DNA of 64,000 bases from Phoebastria nigripes. Taxonomy: Eukaryota; Chordata; Aves; Procellariiformes; Diomedeidae. The position numbers and the translations under genes are program-made. The notes below the pieces were generated by a model. It was not told the origin of the DNA and made no database searches. It worked only from the letters and a program-made list of their open reading frames with translations. The stretch lies in assembly GCA_035582835.1 (NCBI GenBank), contig JAYKAV010000900.1, forward strand, positions 649,539-713,538. The letters are read 5' to 3'. Below, piece after piece: positions 14,001-26,194 of this stretch. Each line of letters starts with the position of its first letter. Within the stretch, counting starts at the first letter, position 1.

Positions 14001-15180
14001 ATTGAGCAGGAGTCCCCCACGTCCCTGCTGGCCTTTCCAGTAAGACACCTGAAGGCTAGAGAAAGAGAGAAAAAAGCAAGCAGCAAGGGAATCTCAGTCT
14101 AACATCCACGGAGGAAACAGTGGAATAAAAAATCTAATAATCTGTGTGGGAAGATGACAAACAGCCATATGTCATGAGCAGATCTATTAAACTAGCCAAT
14201 TTTCAAACACAACACAAGAATTTTTAAGCACAAAAGGTTGCTACATCTGTCCCCTCTGCTCATAGTGGGCAAAACAAGAAATCATGGACTTCAAGTGCAG
14301 CAAGAAAGATCCAGTCAGACACCACAGAAAAATATTTCTGATGGCACAGATAGGGTCACTGTAAAAGATTGCTTATGAGGGTTATGGCTTTAGGAACTTA
14401 GACAAACACCTGTAAGCAATTATGCATATTGAAGAAGTCCTGCTAGTGGCAGGATAGAGTAAGCAACTTTTGGGGGTCTCTTTTCATGATGTATTCCAAT
14501 TTACCCTGTTCTCACAGAAGAAAGTAAGTGTAGGACCTCTAAAAAATCGGCATCATTTTTTTTTTTAAGACAAAGTTGGATTTGAACTGAACAATTTAAA
14601 AAAGTATTTGGCTTCCAAGCAGTATTACTTTGCGACTGGATGTATCAAAGACAATACAAAATTACAGCCATCACATCCAAAAACAAAGGCATACCTTTAA
14701 CTACTGCTGTGCTTGTCTTAACGAGCATTTTGGGTAATCTTGATGCCTGATCTACCCATTCTTCAGGCAGAGGGAGTTGCCCTCTTCCTTGGATGGCTCA
14801 GTCATTGGACTGCATGTAGCAAATTATTTGTTATCATTATTGCCATCATAACCTGGCACCACTATTGCATCTGTGAGTACAGGCTAAGCAGCTAAATGTC
14901 AGAAAACTGCTTTGAGTTCAGGAAAAGGGCCAGCAGGGAGGTGGGCAGAAATGTAGGAAAAAAACCTGAGAAAAGTAGTAGTATTATGGCTAGGTTGTGC
15001 AGATCTTCACAGTTTTAATGTGATAACATAGAGTTTGCAGCCAGAAAAAAACACTGTTCATCAAATATGGCCTCCTGCGTAAGACACCACCCAGTAATTT
15101 GAAGTACTGAACCCAAAACTTGAACAAGACTGTATTTGGAAAATGCCTTATGCAATTCAGAAAACTTAGAAAATTCTACA
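11058..15180. other. AT-rich non-coding DNA
   Basis: I see no gene, RNA gene or clear transposon here. Open frames are all under 80 codons. There is a T run near 14558-14568 and small local duplications near 12901 and 13314. The sequence looks like ordinary unique intronic DNA. Confidence 0.6.
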
Positions 15181-15250
15181 TACAATCATAGAAAAGTCAG
15201 TCTGGAAGGTCCTCAGGGTATCCTGTAATTAGTTCATCCAGTTGTAGTTC
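15181..15250 (-). mobile_element. degenerate CR1 3'-end fragment
   Basis: The plus strand reads AATCATAGAAAAGTCAG followed by TGGAAGGTCCTCAGG and a TTCATCCAGTT block. This follows the order of a reverse-complemented CR1 tail: octamer repeat, then TTGGAAGGGACC, then ATCTAGTCCA. Only the terminal portion is preserved and it is diverged, so the boundaries are approximate. Confidence 0.65.
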
Positions 15251-18200
15251 TGGTCTCTCTTTCTAGCTGTATGCAAAGATGCACGTCGAGCCATCGCACT
15301 GGGAAACTGAGGTGTGATCTTGCATTACAACAGACCCAGCAACGACATGCCATGCCAATTCAGTAAACCACAAAGTTCAAAAAATGGCATCTTTCCGTAA
15401 CAAAACAATACAGTGCATCCTCCTGAAATTTTTAATTATGTAAGAACTCAGTAAGTTACTACATCTGCCCTCTGCACCTACCAATAACAGGTGAAGAAAA
15501 AGGCAACGGAAAGACAATGTTTACTCAATCACCTTCTCACTAATGTAAAATCAGCCTGATGATTGTTTTAATTACATTATAAGAATCCTGATATTTTCTG
15601 CAGTAACTTCCTTGACACTGCTAAAAGCACTTTGTCAGACTGTTTCATGTCATCATATCATTTGGGGGATGAAAGGTATTTTCGATGAAGTGATTTTATT
15701 TCATGCTTTATTACCAGCTTTGACATAAATTTCCAGAGAGTCCCAAGGGCATTTCTTTTTACACTGTAGCATAGTCTTGTTAGGAATTCAGGTGGAATAA
15801 AACCACTCAGCTTCACTTTATGGTCTTCTGCCCTGAATTTTTCACATGGCACCCTTTCAAACATAAGGAACAGTATTGCAGAACAACATTCAAATCTTAC
15901 GCTGTTAATACAGGATTTCACTAACACATTAAACAGCATTGTATTTGTAGCTTCTTGCTTGTATGACTTTTGTACTTAGCATTTTACAATTATTTTTAAA
16001 ACAATAGTGTCTGTTCAGAACCAGCCTTAATTTTTTTCTATTCTGTTAATATACATCAAAAATGCTACTTTTTTTTTTTTTTTAATTTCTCTGGAAAAAA
16101 GACCATAAAGCATTTCTCATGCAGTCACAAATTAGGAAACTTGCATTTACTTTCTGATAGGCAGTGTTTCATATATTATCAATTCTTGCAAAGTCCAGTG
16201 GGAATTGAGGCCACTTGCCACTTCCTGTAAGTGTTCAAATCTGAAAAGACTGAGCATCATGGGAAGCAGAGATCATTTATGAACCAAGTCCTTCTGCATG
16301 CAGGAAACATGGACAACCTTGGATGACTTCTCATCATTGTAGCCCACTGGCCATGCAGCACAGAAGGTGGCAAAACCCCACTGTATTTTCTAAGATGAAG
16401 GTAAAGACCCTAATGAAACAGCTGGATTTAGGGAAAGCACTGCAAAATAATATTGACGTGCAAGAGGATAAAAACCTGTAGCCGTTGCAGGATCCTTACT
16501 TTAAAACAGCCAGGTATTTTTGTACCTTAGCTGCTGCATCAAGACTGAAAATTTAATATTACCTTTTCTATCACGTCTTTTTGAAAAGCACTCACACGGT
16601 GGTGACATACCTAGAAAGAAAAGCCTTTTTTTTTCTAAAATTCTCTGGTTTAAAAGAAGAAACTTTGCATTCACACAGGCTTTTCCAACCTGAAAGTCAA
16701 AACCATTTTTCCCTCTACATGAAATTTGTAGACTACAGCCTCCTCCTTCAAAATGGCACTGATGTATCTACCTCTTTTACATGTAGGCTATCCCATGGAA
16801 ACATGACTTCTACTGCTAGGCTTTTTATTTTGATCTCTCCCTTTCTTTTTTCTTAATTGGGATAATATTTCTTGTTGTGGAAACTGATTTGCTGTTACAT
16901 CACTTGCAAGTCAGTGGTCACCAACTTGAGTCATATTCATGGAAAAGATTCAGTCAGTAAGGCAAACTGCTAACAAGCTCTGATAACCTTAGATCACGTA
17001 AAAAATGTACACTGCACCAAAGTATTAACCACAGAGTCGCTACTTCTGTATATAAAAAAGGAAAAATCATTATCAGCTTCCACATTTCCTTCCCTTTCAG
17101 AAGAAATGAACTGACATAATCTGTCAGAAACTCCTTACACATGAACATGCCCAGTTGCCATGTGAGAAGGTTCAGCTCATCTCACCGTTGGTGAGAAGCA
17201 TGACTTCAAGAAATAAGCAGCTTTTGGGAATGTGCATCCCCCAAAGGCATATTACGAGTTGTTCCACCCCAGCTGTAAAATGTCTTCACCACGCTGCCAT
17301 TACTTGGTTATAAAATGTGAAGTACTAGAGGCGCAGCTAACAGCTGAGCAGCAGTAATGCAAGCATACCTGTGCAAAGGTGGCGTGAAGCTACATTGCAA
17401 CACCCATTGCTCCCCTGATTTGGGGTGTTAAATGAGTTTCTTGATGATAAAGCAGGAGACTGCAAAGACACAGCAATGCCCTAGCCAGGTCTCTTTCCTG
17501 CCATCCTTAAATGATGAAACTGATGGCACAGGAGCAGAACACACAACAGAAAGCAGAATCTTTCTCTTTGCTGGTAACATGGCTTTTGGGCTTCTAAGGA
17601 CAAATAATGCACCCCAGAAAATCTGTGAATTAGAGTAAAAAACATGCAACATCTATTAAAACTGTAATAGATACAAATATGATCTTTCTGGCAGGAAAAC
17701 AGAAGTTTGTTTATAAAATAATTTCTTTCTGAACAGAACTTATATGCACTCTTAAAACTCATCTATCTTTCATACCATATCTTTCGTACAGCATCCCACC
17801 ATACTGAGAGGTGTGACTAGTTTTTCTATTAGCGAATTTACAAGAAAATTGTTACATTGACTGATATTTTCTACATGCCTGTGTTTTAAGCAGTCTGATC
17901 CTAATGGCTGAACTGTCATTACTTCCCAGAATGCATCAAATCCTTCTGAAGGAAGCATAGTGGTGGCTCATTTCTTATTACAATTTAAGTCAGTGAGCAG
18001 CTGAGTGCAGGCACAGGTAAATTACTACCCTCATTTTGCTGTCGGTAATGTGCATATTACTTTCAGAAACATTTAGTGAGCCAGCTCACTAATGATAACA
18101 GTATGCATTAGGATTTGTTCCAAGTATCTCAGTTTTTCAGTCAAGACTTAGTAAACCTGCCCTCTCATTTTGTTGCAGTTTGAAAGGTGGATGTGGTAAA

Positions 18201-20618
18201 TTAACTAAAACAATAATCAGAATAAATTCTTAACTATAAAGCAGTGATAAACCAGAAGACCCCGCTGCCAACTGGACATCAAAAGACTAGCTAAGTGAAA
18301 AAAAATCTACACATTTTGCCTGCCTTTGTGCCTAGATTTCTACTCATCTTCTCATTGATAGTGAATAAAAGGGCATAAAAAGCTTACACTTCTGTTTCTG
18401 AAGACCATAACACAGTCTAACATTACCCTCTCATGATTATGGCACACAAATCCACTTACAAGTAATTTTAAAAATTATTTTTCAAAAGTATCTTCCCTGA
18501 GTTATAGGACTATTCTATCAGTAAAATAACTTTTTTTTTCAAATCCACGTGAGGAATAAAATCAGTTCCAAAAGATACAGCTTTCTCCTCTCTTACAGTC
18601 ACTTTTTCTCGCAGTAGAGGGTTCAGAAGCATAAATATTTACTGTTTTATAAATAACACATTTCATTCTTCCACCATTCTGGAGAAGCAAATTTTTCATT
18701 CAGTTTACCAAATCAGACTTTTTAAAAGTATCCCGAAATAAAGTTGTATTTGGGAATCAAATAGTAATGAGATTTTAGCTGATTTAAGCTGTTGAACAGT
18801 GTGGTATTTTACCATGTACCTTAATAAAGTCTGTGACGTGTTTCCTAGTCTTTATTCCTGTAGACACCTTCTTTATGGACATAACCAAACTTGCTGTAGC
18901 AGGAGAAATATCATTCACCCTTACATTTCACATATTTCAGCCCAGCCAGAATTTCATACNTATATATTGTCACACTGAAAAGACACTGTGTCTCATTCTA
19001 ATGAACCATTTTTTAGCTTTTTAGTTTTCTCTTGGGTTACCTTATGCATTCTTGGTAAGGCAGTCAAATAAAAATAATTAGCAAAAATAAGATCTAGTTT
19101 CTCATTTGGTAAGAAATTTAGTGTCTGATCTCTTTAAACTTCCAGCAGTTCCTGGAGGTAGGTTAGGCTGCTGCCCAGTTTATGTAAATGTTCTTTGTAT
19201 TTATTTGGTAGAGCTGAGCAGGCATTTTTACTGAGCCATATGCTGGGAAAAAGTAGCCAAAACATTTTCTCCAGTGTTTCTTATGATTCACTCTGTTTCC
19301 TTTCCTCTTTGGCCCTTCCAAAGTTCCTGCCTTCCAAGTCTACTTACTGACATGTAATTCAAATTCATTATAAAAAATTTTAGTACTCTTATTAAGAAAA
19401 AATAGGCTGGGTAATTTGTTGCTTTCCAAATATTTAGTACAGTACTTCTACACATGCACGTCTCTAAATCTGTGGTGTTAAGCTTATTGCACATTACAGA
19501 CCTTTTATATTTCAGTCCTCTGTCTACTCTCAGTTTAGTTGGGTTTTTTTTAGTGTATTGCTCATTCCTTGATCCCATGACATGGATCATATCTGTCCCA
19601 AGCAGAAGTGCAGCATCTGCAGTCCTTCGTAGGGCACAGGGTCCTCTGAGTGAAGTCTTTGGTATGATGTCATTCATTAATTTTTTAAGAGCATACAACA
19701 TTGTTCTAAAATGTCTGTTTTCTCTAAATCCTGCCATTTGGACTTGGTTTCCTTTCTTGGGAGGCAATCTCTTCTTCTGACATGTGGAAACTCAGAAACT
19801 CTCTTCCACCATAAAACAAACAGAAATATGACCACCAGAGCTTTCTGCAACTGGAACAATAGCTTTTACATATACAATGGCAAAAAGTGGATCAGGACTG
19901 CTTGCCACAAATATTAACCCTTCCTTAAAAGAAATAGAAAAGTATCAAGGTAACAAGACCTTGGCCAAACATGCAAAGAAACAAGCTTCAGAACTCAGGT
20001 AGAGAAACAGAAGCTGAACAAGTCACTGCTCAAAAGCCACCCCTGGAAACTAACCTGACTGTCTCAGGAGAATGACAGTTCCCCTCTGCACAAAGCCACC
20101 CTCTCTGTACATGTGCTCAAGGCACTTCTTAATCCTCTTACTTCAGATAGGAAGGCATTAGATGGTCTGTTAGCATGTGTTTAAGCATATTGAAACAACT
20201 ACAAAAAGTACCAGCATGGAATGTGCTACAGGAAATATTTATTAGGGGAAAAAATGGGGGCAGTGAAGGATGAGCTGATGACACAAGTCATAAAAATGTT
20301 CTCCAATAATTTGTTTCAATATGTACTTCAAATACAGGTCCTAGTATTCTGTGTGCCTGTTAAAAACTGAGAAAACAGGATTATAAAACCATACCTAAAC
20401 ATGAGGGTATTAGTGAAGTGGGTTAGAACAGGAACACATGCCTGGAAGAAAAGCACAGGGAGCAAAGCTGGACAGCATCTGCAAATGATCCTAGTTTATC
20501 TAAATCAAATGAGGCCACTGTGGCCAGAGTCGTAACAAATGTCAGTTCAGGCAACTGAGCAATGCACACCATTTCAACAGAATGGACTAAGAGCATAGCC
20601 TACCTGTTGAATAATACC
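15251..20618. other. AT-rich non-coding DNA
   Basis: No supported gene or repeat apart from a 15-base T run at 16069-16083. The longest open frame outside mobile elements in the window lies here (minus strand, 19288-19767, 159 codons). It has no recognisable domain and overlaps a 108-codon frame on the other strand, so I do not call it. Confidence 0.6.
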
Positions 20619-20886
20619 TGTGCTGGTTTTGGCTGGGATAGAGTTAATTTTCTTCATAGAAGCTAGTATCAGGCTATGTTTTGTGATGAAAACACTGTTC
20701 ATAACACAGGAATGTTTTCTTTATTGCTGAGCAGTGCTTACGCAGAGTCAAGGCCTTTCCTGCTTCTCACACCATCCCACCAGCAAGTAGGCTGGGGGTG
20801 CACAAGAAAGTGGGAGGGGCACAGCCGGGACAGCTGACCCCAACTGACCAAAGGGATATTCCATACCATATGGCATCACGCTCAGC

Positions 20887-20893
20887 ATATAAA
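20887..20893 (+). promoter_or_regulatory. TATA-like box in 5' LTR
   Basis: ATATAAA within CAGCATATAAAGCTGG. The same motif is kept in the 3' LTR (about 22895-22901) and, reversed, in the solo LTR near 32365-32372, so it is the ancestral LTR promoter element. Confidence 0.7.
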
Positions 20894-21075
20894 GCTGGGA
20901 GCAAGAAGAAGGAAGGGGGGGATGTTTGGAGTTACGGCATTTGTCTTCCCACCTAACCATTACACGTGTTGGAGCCCTGCTTTCCTGGAGATGGCTGAAC
21001 ACCTGCCTGCCAATGGGAAGCAGTGAATGAATTCCTTGTTTTNCTTTGCTTGCGTGCACGGCTTTTGCTTTACCT

Positions 21076-21081
21076 ATTAAA
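21076..21081 (+). terminator. polyadenylation signal in 5' LTR
   Basis: ATTAAA lies about 180 bases after the TATA-like box and in the equivalent position to GTTAAA in the 3' LTR. It is the likely signal at the R region of this LTR family. Confidence 0.5.
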
Positions 21082-21218
21082 CTGCCTTTATCTCAACCCA
21101 TGAGTTTTCTCACTTTTACCCTTCCGATTCTCTCCCCCATCCCACCAGGGGGGGGGACTGAGCGAGCGGCTGTGCGGTGCTTAGGTGCCGGCTGGAGTCA
21201 AACCACGACAGTCCTTTT

Positions 21219-21236
21219 TGGCACCCAACGTGGGGC
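21219..21236 (+). other. retroviral primer-binding site, tRNA-Lys1,2 type
   Basis: TGGCACCCAACGTGGGGC begins eight bases after the 5' LTR. It differs at one base (A for G at the fifth position) from the site complementary to the 3' end of tRNA-Lys1,2, as used by Mason-Pfizer-type betaretroviruses. This places the element among class II (ERVK-like) retroelements. Confidence 0.8.
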
Positions 21237-21569
21237 CCAAAGGCTCCGAGATAATGACAGGTTTGATTGGAATGTGCTAGATCAAATTTAAAGCTGTTAT
21301 TGCTGTTTAGCTATTAATTGGCAGGATTCTGTGCTTGCCATGGGGCTTGGTTGCCTTACTGCATGTTAGAGTCTAGTGCTCGTTAGTAGCTGCTTTTTGC
21401 TTTTGCCGCTTGCTGTACTGCTGCACTGCTGATCATCTTACTGTGCTGTGCCTGGGAACATTTTGATAACAGCAACGGCGATGTGCCTGGGCTGGAGGGT
21501 GGCCAGAGCATCGCTGCTGTTTCTGTGCTGCTGTACTGGACAGGCTGGAACTCCAGTGTGAACTCGAAT

Positions 21570-22133
21570 CGAAGGGACTGTGACCTGTGGATAAGTCCAT
21601 GTGGGAGCAGGACACCCCAAAGCGTCTGTGGCTGTGAATACGCCAGAGCAGGTACATCTCGAAGCATTTGTGGCCGTGGTTATGTCTGTGCTGCAGCAGG
21701 TGTACCTCTGAAGGGACTGTGGGCCAAGGATAAGTCCACACTGGAGAAGGTACACCTCGAAGCATCTGTGGCTGTGGATAAGTCCATGCTGCAGCAGGTA
21801 CCCCTTGAAGCATCAGTGGCTGTGCATGAGGTCATGCTGGAGCACCTCAAAGTGTGTGGCCATGGATAAGCCCACNACAGAGCAGGTACAACCCCTGGAG
21901 GGACCGCAGCCATGGGTAAGGCCATGTTGGAGCAGGTTTACTTCTGAAGGGACTATGGCTGTGGGTAAGGCCATGCTGGAGCCGGTGCACCTCAAAGCGA
22001 CTGTGGCTGTGGATAAGTCTATGCCGCAGCAGGTATACCGCTGAAGAAACTGTAGCTCATAGATAAGGCTGCACTTGGAGCAGGTACAACCTTAAGGGAC
22101 TGCAGTCTGTGGATAAGTCCAAGCTGGAGCAGC
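21570..22133 (+). repeat. roughly 48-bp minisatellite inside the ERVK-like element (about 11-12 copies)
   Basis: The unit is approximately GTGGATAAGTCCATGCTG, then GAGCAGGTACACCTCGAAG, then CATCTGTGGC. Units range from about 40 to 50 bases and are clearly diverged from one another. A 48-bp period equals 16 codons, so open frames with a 16-residue periodicity appear on both strands; I regard these as by-products. Comparable GCTGGAGCAGGT-containing tandem repeats occur, to my knowledge, in other avian ERVK-type elements. Confidence 0.8.
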
Positions 22134-22613
22134 GGCAAGGGGAGGAGTTCATTGCGATGTTAAGCCCTATAACCTGGCCCAAAGGGACCAGGGGTGGAGA
22201 TTGTAATAGAAATACCTTTAAATTGTTGTAACACATGATTTGAGTTGCATGTTATAGGAATTACCATAGCAGGAACCACCTGAACCAATGGAGGAGAAGC
22301 CTTACAAGAAGCAGTGCAGCAAGTGCAGCAGTGACCTGACCTGAGCTGACTTTGGAGCCCAGTAACTCCATGCAATGCACCGCCTCTCCTGTCTTGAGTG
22401 ACCACCATAACAGATGGAACACAAAGTCATGGACTAAAGGAACTCAATGGACATTTTGTGGACATCTGTGGACATTTTACAGATATTTTATAGGGGTGGT
22501 CCATAGACTAAAGGAATGATATCTGTGTATTATATCAAAGGATGGGAAGGGGGTGGCGGGTAATGAGAATGCATTGGATTGTGTGAGACCTGAGCGTGAC
22601 GTAAATGGTATGG
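22134..22613 (+). other. non-coding 3' internal region of the ERVK-like element
   Basis: Sequence between the minisatellite and the purine tract. It has no long open frame and no recognisable retroviral domain. A short ATGGACATTTTGTGGACATC duplication is visible near 22448-22475. It may be the remains of a 3' untranslated region or of a deleted env end. Confidence 0.55.
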
Positions 22614-22629
22614 AATAAGGGGTGGAGAA
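22614..22629 (+). other. polypurine tract
   Basis: AATAAGGGGTGGAGAA immediately precedes the TG of the 3' LTR. It is purine-rich, with two T interruptions, and is in the position where plus-strand synthesis is primed in retroelements. Confidence 0.7.
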
Positions 22630-23216
22630 TGTGCTGGTTTGGGCTGGGATAGAGTTAATTTTCTTCATAGTAGCTAGTATGGGGCTATATTTCGGACTCA
22701 TGCTGAAAACAGTGTTGATAATACAGGGATGTTTTTGTTACCGCTGAGCAGTGCTTACACAGCGTCAAGGCCTTTTCTGCTTCTCACCCCACCCCACCAG
22801 CGAGGAGGCTGGGGGTGCACAAGAAGTTGGGAGGGGACACAGCCAGGACAGCTGACCAAAGGGATATTCCATACCATATGACATCATGCTCAGCATATAA
22901 AGCTGGGGGGGAAAAGAAGGAAGAGGAGGGACGTTTGGAGTGATGGCCTTCATCTTCCCACATAACCGTTACGCGTGATGAAGCCCTGCTTTCCTGGAGA
23001 TGGCTGAACACCTGCCTGCTGATGGGAAGCAGTGAATGAATTCCTGGTTTTGCTTTGCTTGCGTGCATGGCTTTTGCTTTACCTGTTAAACTGTCTTTAC
23101 TTCAACCCACGAGTTTTCTCACTTTTACCCTTCCGATTCTCTCCCCCATCCCACCGGGGGGCAGTGAGTGAGCGGCTGTGTGGGGCTTAGTTGCTGGCTG
23201 GGGTTAAATCACACCA
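22630..23216 (+). repeat. 3' LTR of the ERVK-like element
   Basis: Begins TGTGCTGG like the 5' LTR and ends ATCACACCA. It keeps the TATA-like box (about 22895-22901) and the polyadenylation region (GTTAAA near 23085). The next bases, CCATCT, do not match the bases before the 5' LTR, AATACC, so a target-site duplication is not evident. Confidence 0.87.
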
Positions 23217-26099
23217 CCATCTTTTATTATTTATTTAAAACCAGTCATTTCAAGAAAATGCTATAGATTTTTTAGTGAGTAATACAAAGTGAGAGGCCTC
23301 TGTGCAAGTCCTAGATTCCAGTGTTTATTTAGATCCATCAGCGAGAAAGCACTGATGCTACGCTTAAAATTCTATCCATAGGATAAGAACTTGAAACTTC
23401 TCATTGAGAAGACATGGAATTAAGTGAAAAGTTTGTGCTGTTTATTACCAAGTTCCAGGTCATGCCACAGTGATTTTAACATGTGCAAAACAGGAAATCT
23501 CTGCTATCTCTCATTCTTACAAGTTCAGGCAAAGGTGTATCCTTGAACTTAATGATGTCATTAATTGTTTTGTTCTGGTAGACTAAAATAAAGCATGGAA
23601 ATGACAAAGACACAACGATATTTTATATTATCTTACTCTTAATAAATTTACAATGTACATTGAAATAGATTTTGGAAACCATAGATAAAGCAGGTAATAA
23701 TAAAAATGTGCCATTACATACCAGCTTTTGCAAAGTTTATTCTGTTATTGAGGGCATTGTCTGCAAGGAAGGGCTGTATAAAAAAGGGTCTACTGGATGT
23801 CTACTGAGAAACATTACTGAGAAATATTGCATTAGCCCTTAAGACCGCTTAATCCATTTGGAAACTGGGCAATTAAAAAATGAGCTTAGATTTTTGCACT
23901 TGCCTTTCCAATGTTTGTGAATTTACAGTAGCACCTTTCATTTAGAAAAAAAGAGGGTTTCTTCTTTATTTTTTGGAGAAAGACACAAAAGAGAAAAGAA
24001 TACAGACACCCTTCTGATGAGTGAATTTGTATACATAAAATTTTCAAATTCCCTGAGGAAAAACAGGAAAATATTTATATCGCTCATCTGGTAATTTAAT
24101 GCTGCTGTTATCACACCCTTTCCTTAATAGGTCTTCATAACAGGAGAATTCCTTCAGGTTGGCTATTTTATCTTTTGGGGAATTAGGACAACGGGGCCCT
24201 GCTCTTACTTGAATCACTTGCTCTGAACACGTTAAATAATAAAAGGCAAAGATAAGAAGTCTATATTGGAAGCAAAATTTTAAGCTGATTGGGAGCCTTG
24301 AAGATGCTGATATATGCATTTCCCTCTGCAATCAACCAGCTCTGCTCATCAGCTCAGGAAGGCGCCAGAGTCTCACCTCCTTTGCTGTGGTCTCTCCCAC
24401 ACCTCACACACCCCTCGGTGCAGAGGTTGCTTATCTCTGGTGATTATTTGCCCTGCTCTTGTTAACTCTGCAGGGTCCACTACCTATCTGGCCCTATATA
24501 GCTGTTATAGCTGTAGCTTCAGAAAATCATTTTTAGTCAGCTCTTTTAATAATTAATCGCAACGTTCACCCTTAAAATGTGCAATGAAGAGAAACCATAC
24601 ACAGGGGGCAACATTCGTCTGCCAAAAAAGAAATATTGCAGACTTTTTTTTTCCACCCCTGATATTGAGAATGATAATAAAATTCCGCACATCTGAGTTC
24701 TCACATCTCGGGAAAATTATGTTTTCCTAAATGTATCTGACTTGTAGAGTATGGATATTCTAATGTGTGCTTCCGGGNCAGAGGGGGGAAGCCTTTGCAA
24801 GACAATCAACACCACTTTCTGATTTGTTCTGTGTGAGTTATATTTTGATTTTTCAGCAATCTAAGTTTTATCTTTCTTCTGTTCTTTGGAGCTGCTCACA
24901 GTGTACTTCCCAGCAGCCATACATCTGGTTTGGAAACAGCAATATTCTTCTAGGGTAGCCCCTTCCTGTCAGGATGTGACAAATACCTGTTATGATACAC
25001 AGTATGGTCATTTGTGCATCACATATACAATAACTATATGTGCAATATATGTCTGCTAAGTGCACTATCATACACTACACTACTGTTCAAATATGTTGCA
25101 TTAGTAAGGACTGACCTAATTTCAAAGCTACCCACACAAAATCGAATGGTTATATCAAACATTACCTTCTAATACACTGTTAGAGTAGCCATGTTTTACC
25201 TGATGCATATTAATTTCAAAGCTGAGTACAAGATGAACTGAGATAATTAGTGTCATGAATCCAACATTTTATAAAACATATTACAGGTGCAGAAGCCTAA
25301 AGGGACCTGACTATATTGTTCAAGTTTTCATTGTATAATCCAATTAATTAAGAAGTTCCAAGAACAAAGAAGACTTTTCAGTTTAATGTAACCTTTTTTT
25401 GGTCAAAAAGTTGATTCAAGATATTTTCTTTTCCATTTATAAATGCCTCTAAAACGGTTTCAGTGGCACACGTAGTCGTAGTGGTACTTTGTGTGCTGAG
25501 ATTAAGAGCCCTCCACTGTCTATAATCCCAAATAATTTTTTCAAATAATTAAGAATTATCTCCTTGGAAAGCACATTTTAAAACACCTTCAAAAGCACCT
25601 TCAAAACTGTGCCACTTGGTTTAAACAAACAAACAAACAAATCATCATCAGAAAGTTTCACTGATGCTGTCTGCACTGCCAGTCTTTAACTGACCCTGTT
25701 CCTATGCACAGCTTTCAACAAACCAGGATCATTTTTGTCCACTCACATACTGTTCCACCTACAAGCAGTCTGAGTAGTACTGGACCTTCGGGTATTTCCT
25801 AGGGACTAGACAACCCCAGAGAACAGATAGCAGAGAACTGCTCACAAAGGAACACACCTTAGAAACAGACTCCTTCTTCACCCCTAGAAGTTCACGGCTT
25901 GATTTTTTTTAAGACAAGGCAAATAGAAGCACAGATGATATCCACCGTCCCTTACTCCCTTTTTACCCCTCTCACAGACCCTTCTCGGCAGGTAAACATG
26001 CCGAACTGGAGTACAGACGCACAATTTTGGCATCTTCAGGTACTCGCAAGGGGTTTTAAAGGTAGCAGGGAAGCTAAATAATAGTAAAGTTGGGACTAT
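23217..26099. other. AT-rich non-coding DNA, TRPM3 intron immediately downstream of the exon
   Basis: I see no exon or transposon. Minor features are an (AAAC)4-5 microsatellite at 25623-25641 and a 13-base near-tandem duplication near 25585-25608. Open frames are short and on both strands. Confidence 0.65.
25623..25641 (+). repeat. (AAAC)n microsatellite
   Basis: About 4.75 perfect copies of AAAC, followed by a short TCATCATCA stretch. Confidence 0.85.
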
Positions 26100-26183
26100 T
26101 TCTGAATTAACTTTCCAGCAACAGCGTCTGCAGTCCTCCGGACAGATGCTGAGCAGCAGACACCGGTTCTCGAAGCGGGCTGT

Positions 26184-26194
26184 CACCGTACCTT
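26184..26194 (-). other. TRPM3: 5' splice site of the TRPM3 exon
   Basis: On the minus strand the coding exon ends CTTAAG and is followed by GTACGG, so the exon/intron junction falls between 26192 and 26191. AAG before the junction and GT after it fit the donor consensus, although C at intron position +4 is not ideal. The junction matches the point where mammalian TRPM3 alpha isoforms pass to the next exon. Confidence 0.8.

Larger units (their letters stand above)
20619..21210 (+). repeat. 5' LTR of the ERVK-like element
   Basis: Begins TGTGCTGG and ends CACGACA, giving the expected TG...CA termini. It contains a TATA-like box at 20887-20893 and an ATTAAA polyadenylation signal at 21076-21081, in the correct U3-R-U5 order. 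Compared with the 3' LTR it has a short duplication in the CTGACC region near 20837-20851 and many substitutions. Confidence 0.88.
20619..23216 (+). mobile_element. ERVK-like non-autonomous endogenous retroviral element with two LTRs
   Basis: Two similar LTRs in the same orientation (20619-21210 and 22630-23216) flank about 1.4 kb of internal sequence. Just after the 5' LTR is a primer-binding site resembling that for tRNA-Lys1,2, used by betaretrovirus-like (class II, ERVK) elements. Just before the 3' LTR is a purine-rich tract. The internal region contains no recognisable gag, pol or env; its main content is a roughly 48-bp tandem repeat. It is thus a non-autonomous derivative that would have depended on a relative's proteins. 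The LTRs differ at roughly one position in ten by eye, so the insertion is not recent. I see no clear target-site duplication. Confidence 0.88.

Noticed and set aside
19288..19767. 159-codon minus-strand open frame, longest outside mobile elements
   Set aside because: No recognisable domain, no splice or promoter context, and a 108-codon frame overlaps it on the other strand; this looks like chance in a stop-poor stretch.
21433..21925. Overlapping minus- and plus-strand frames through the ERV internal region
   Set aside because: They are explained by the ~48-bp tandem repeat, whose period is a multiple of three; no retroviral domain is present.
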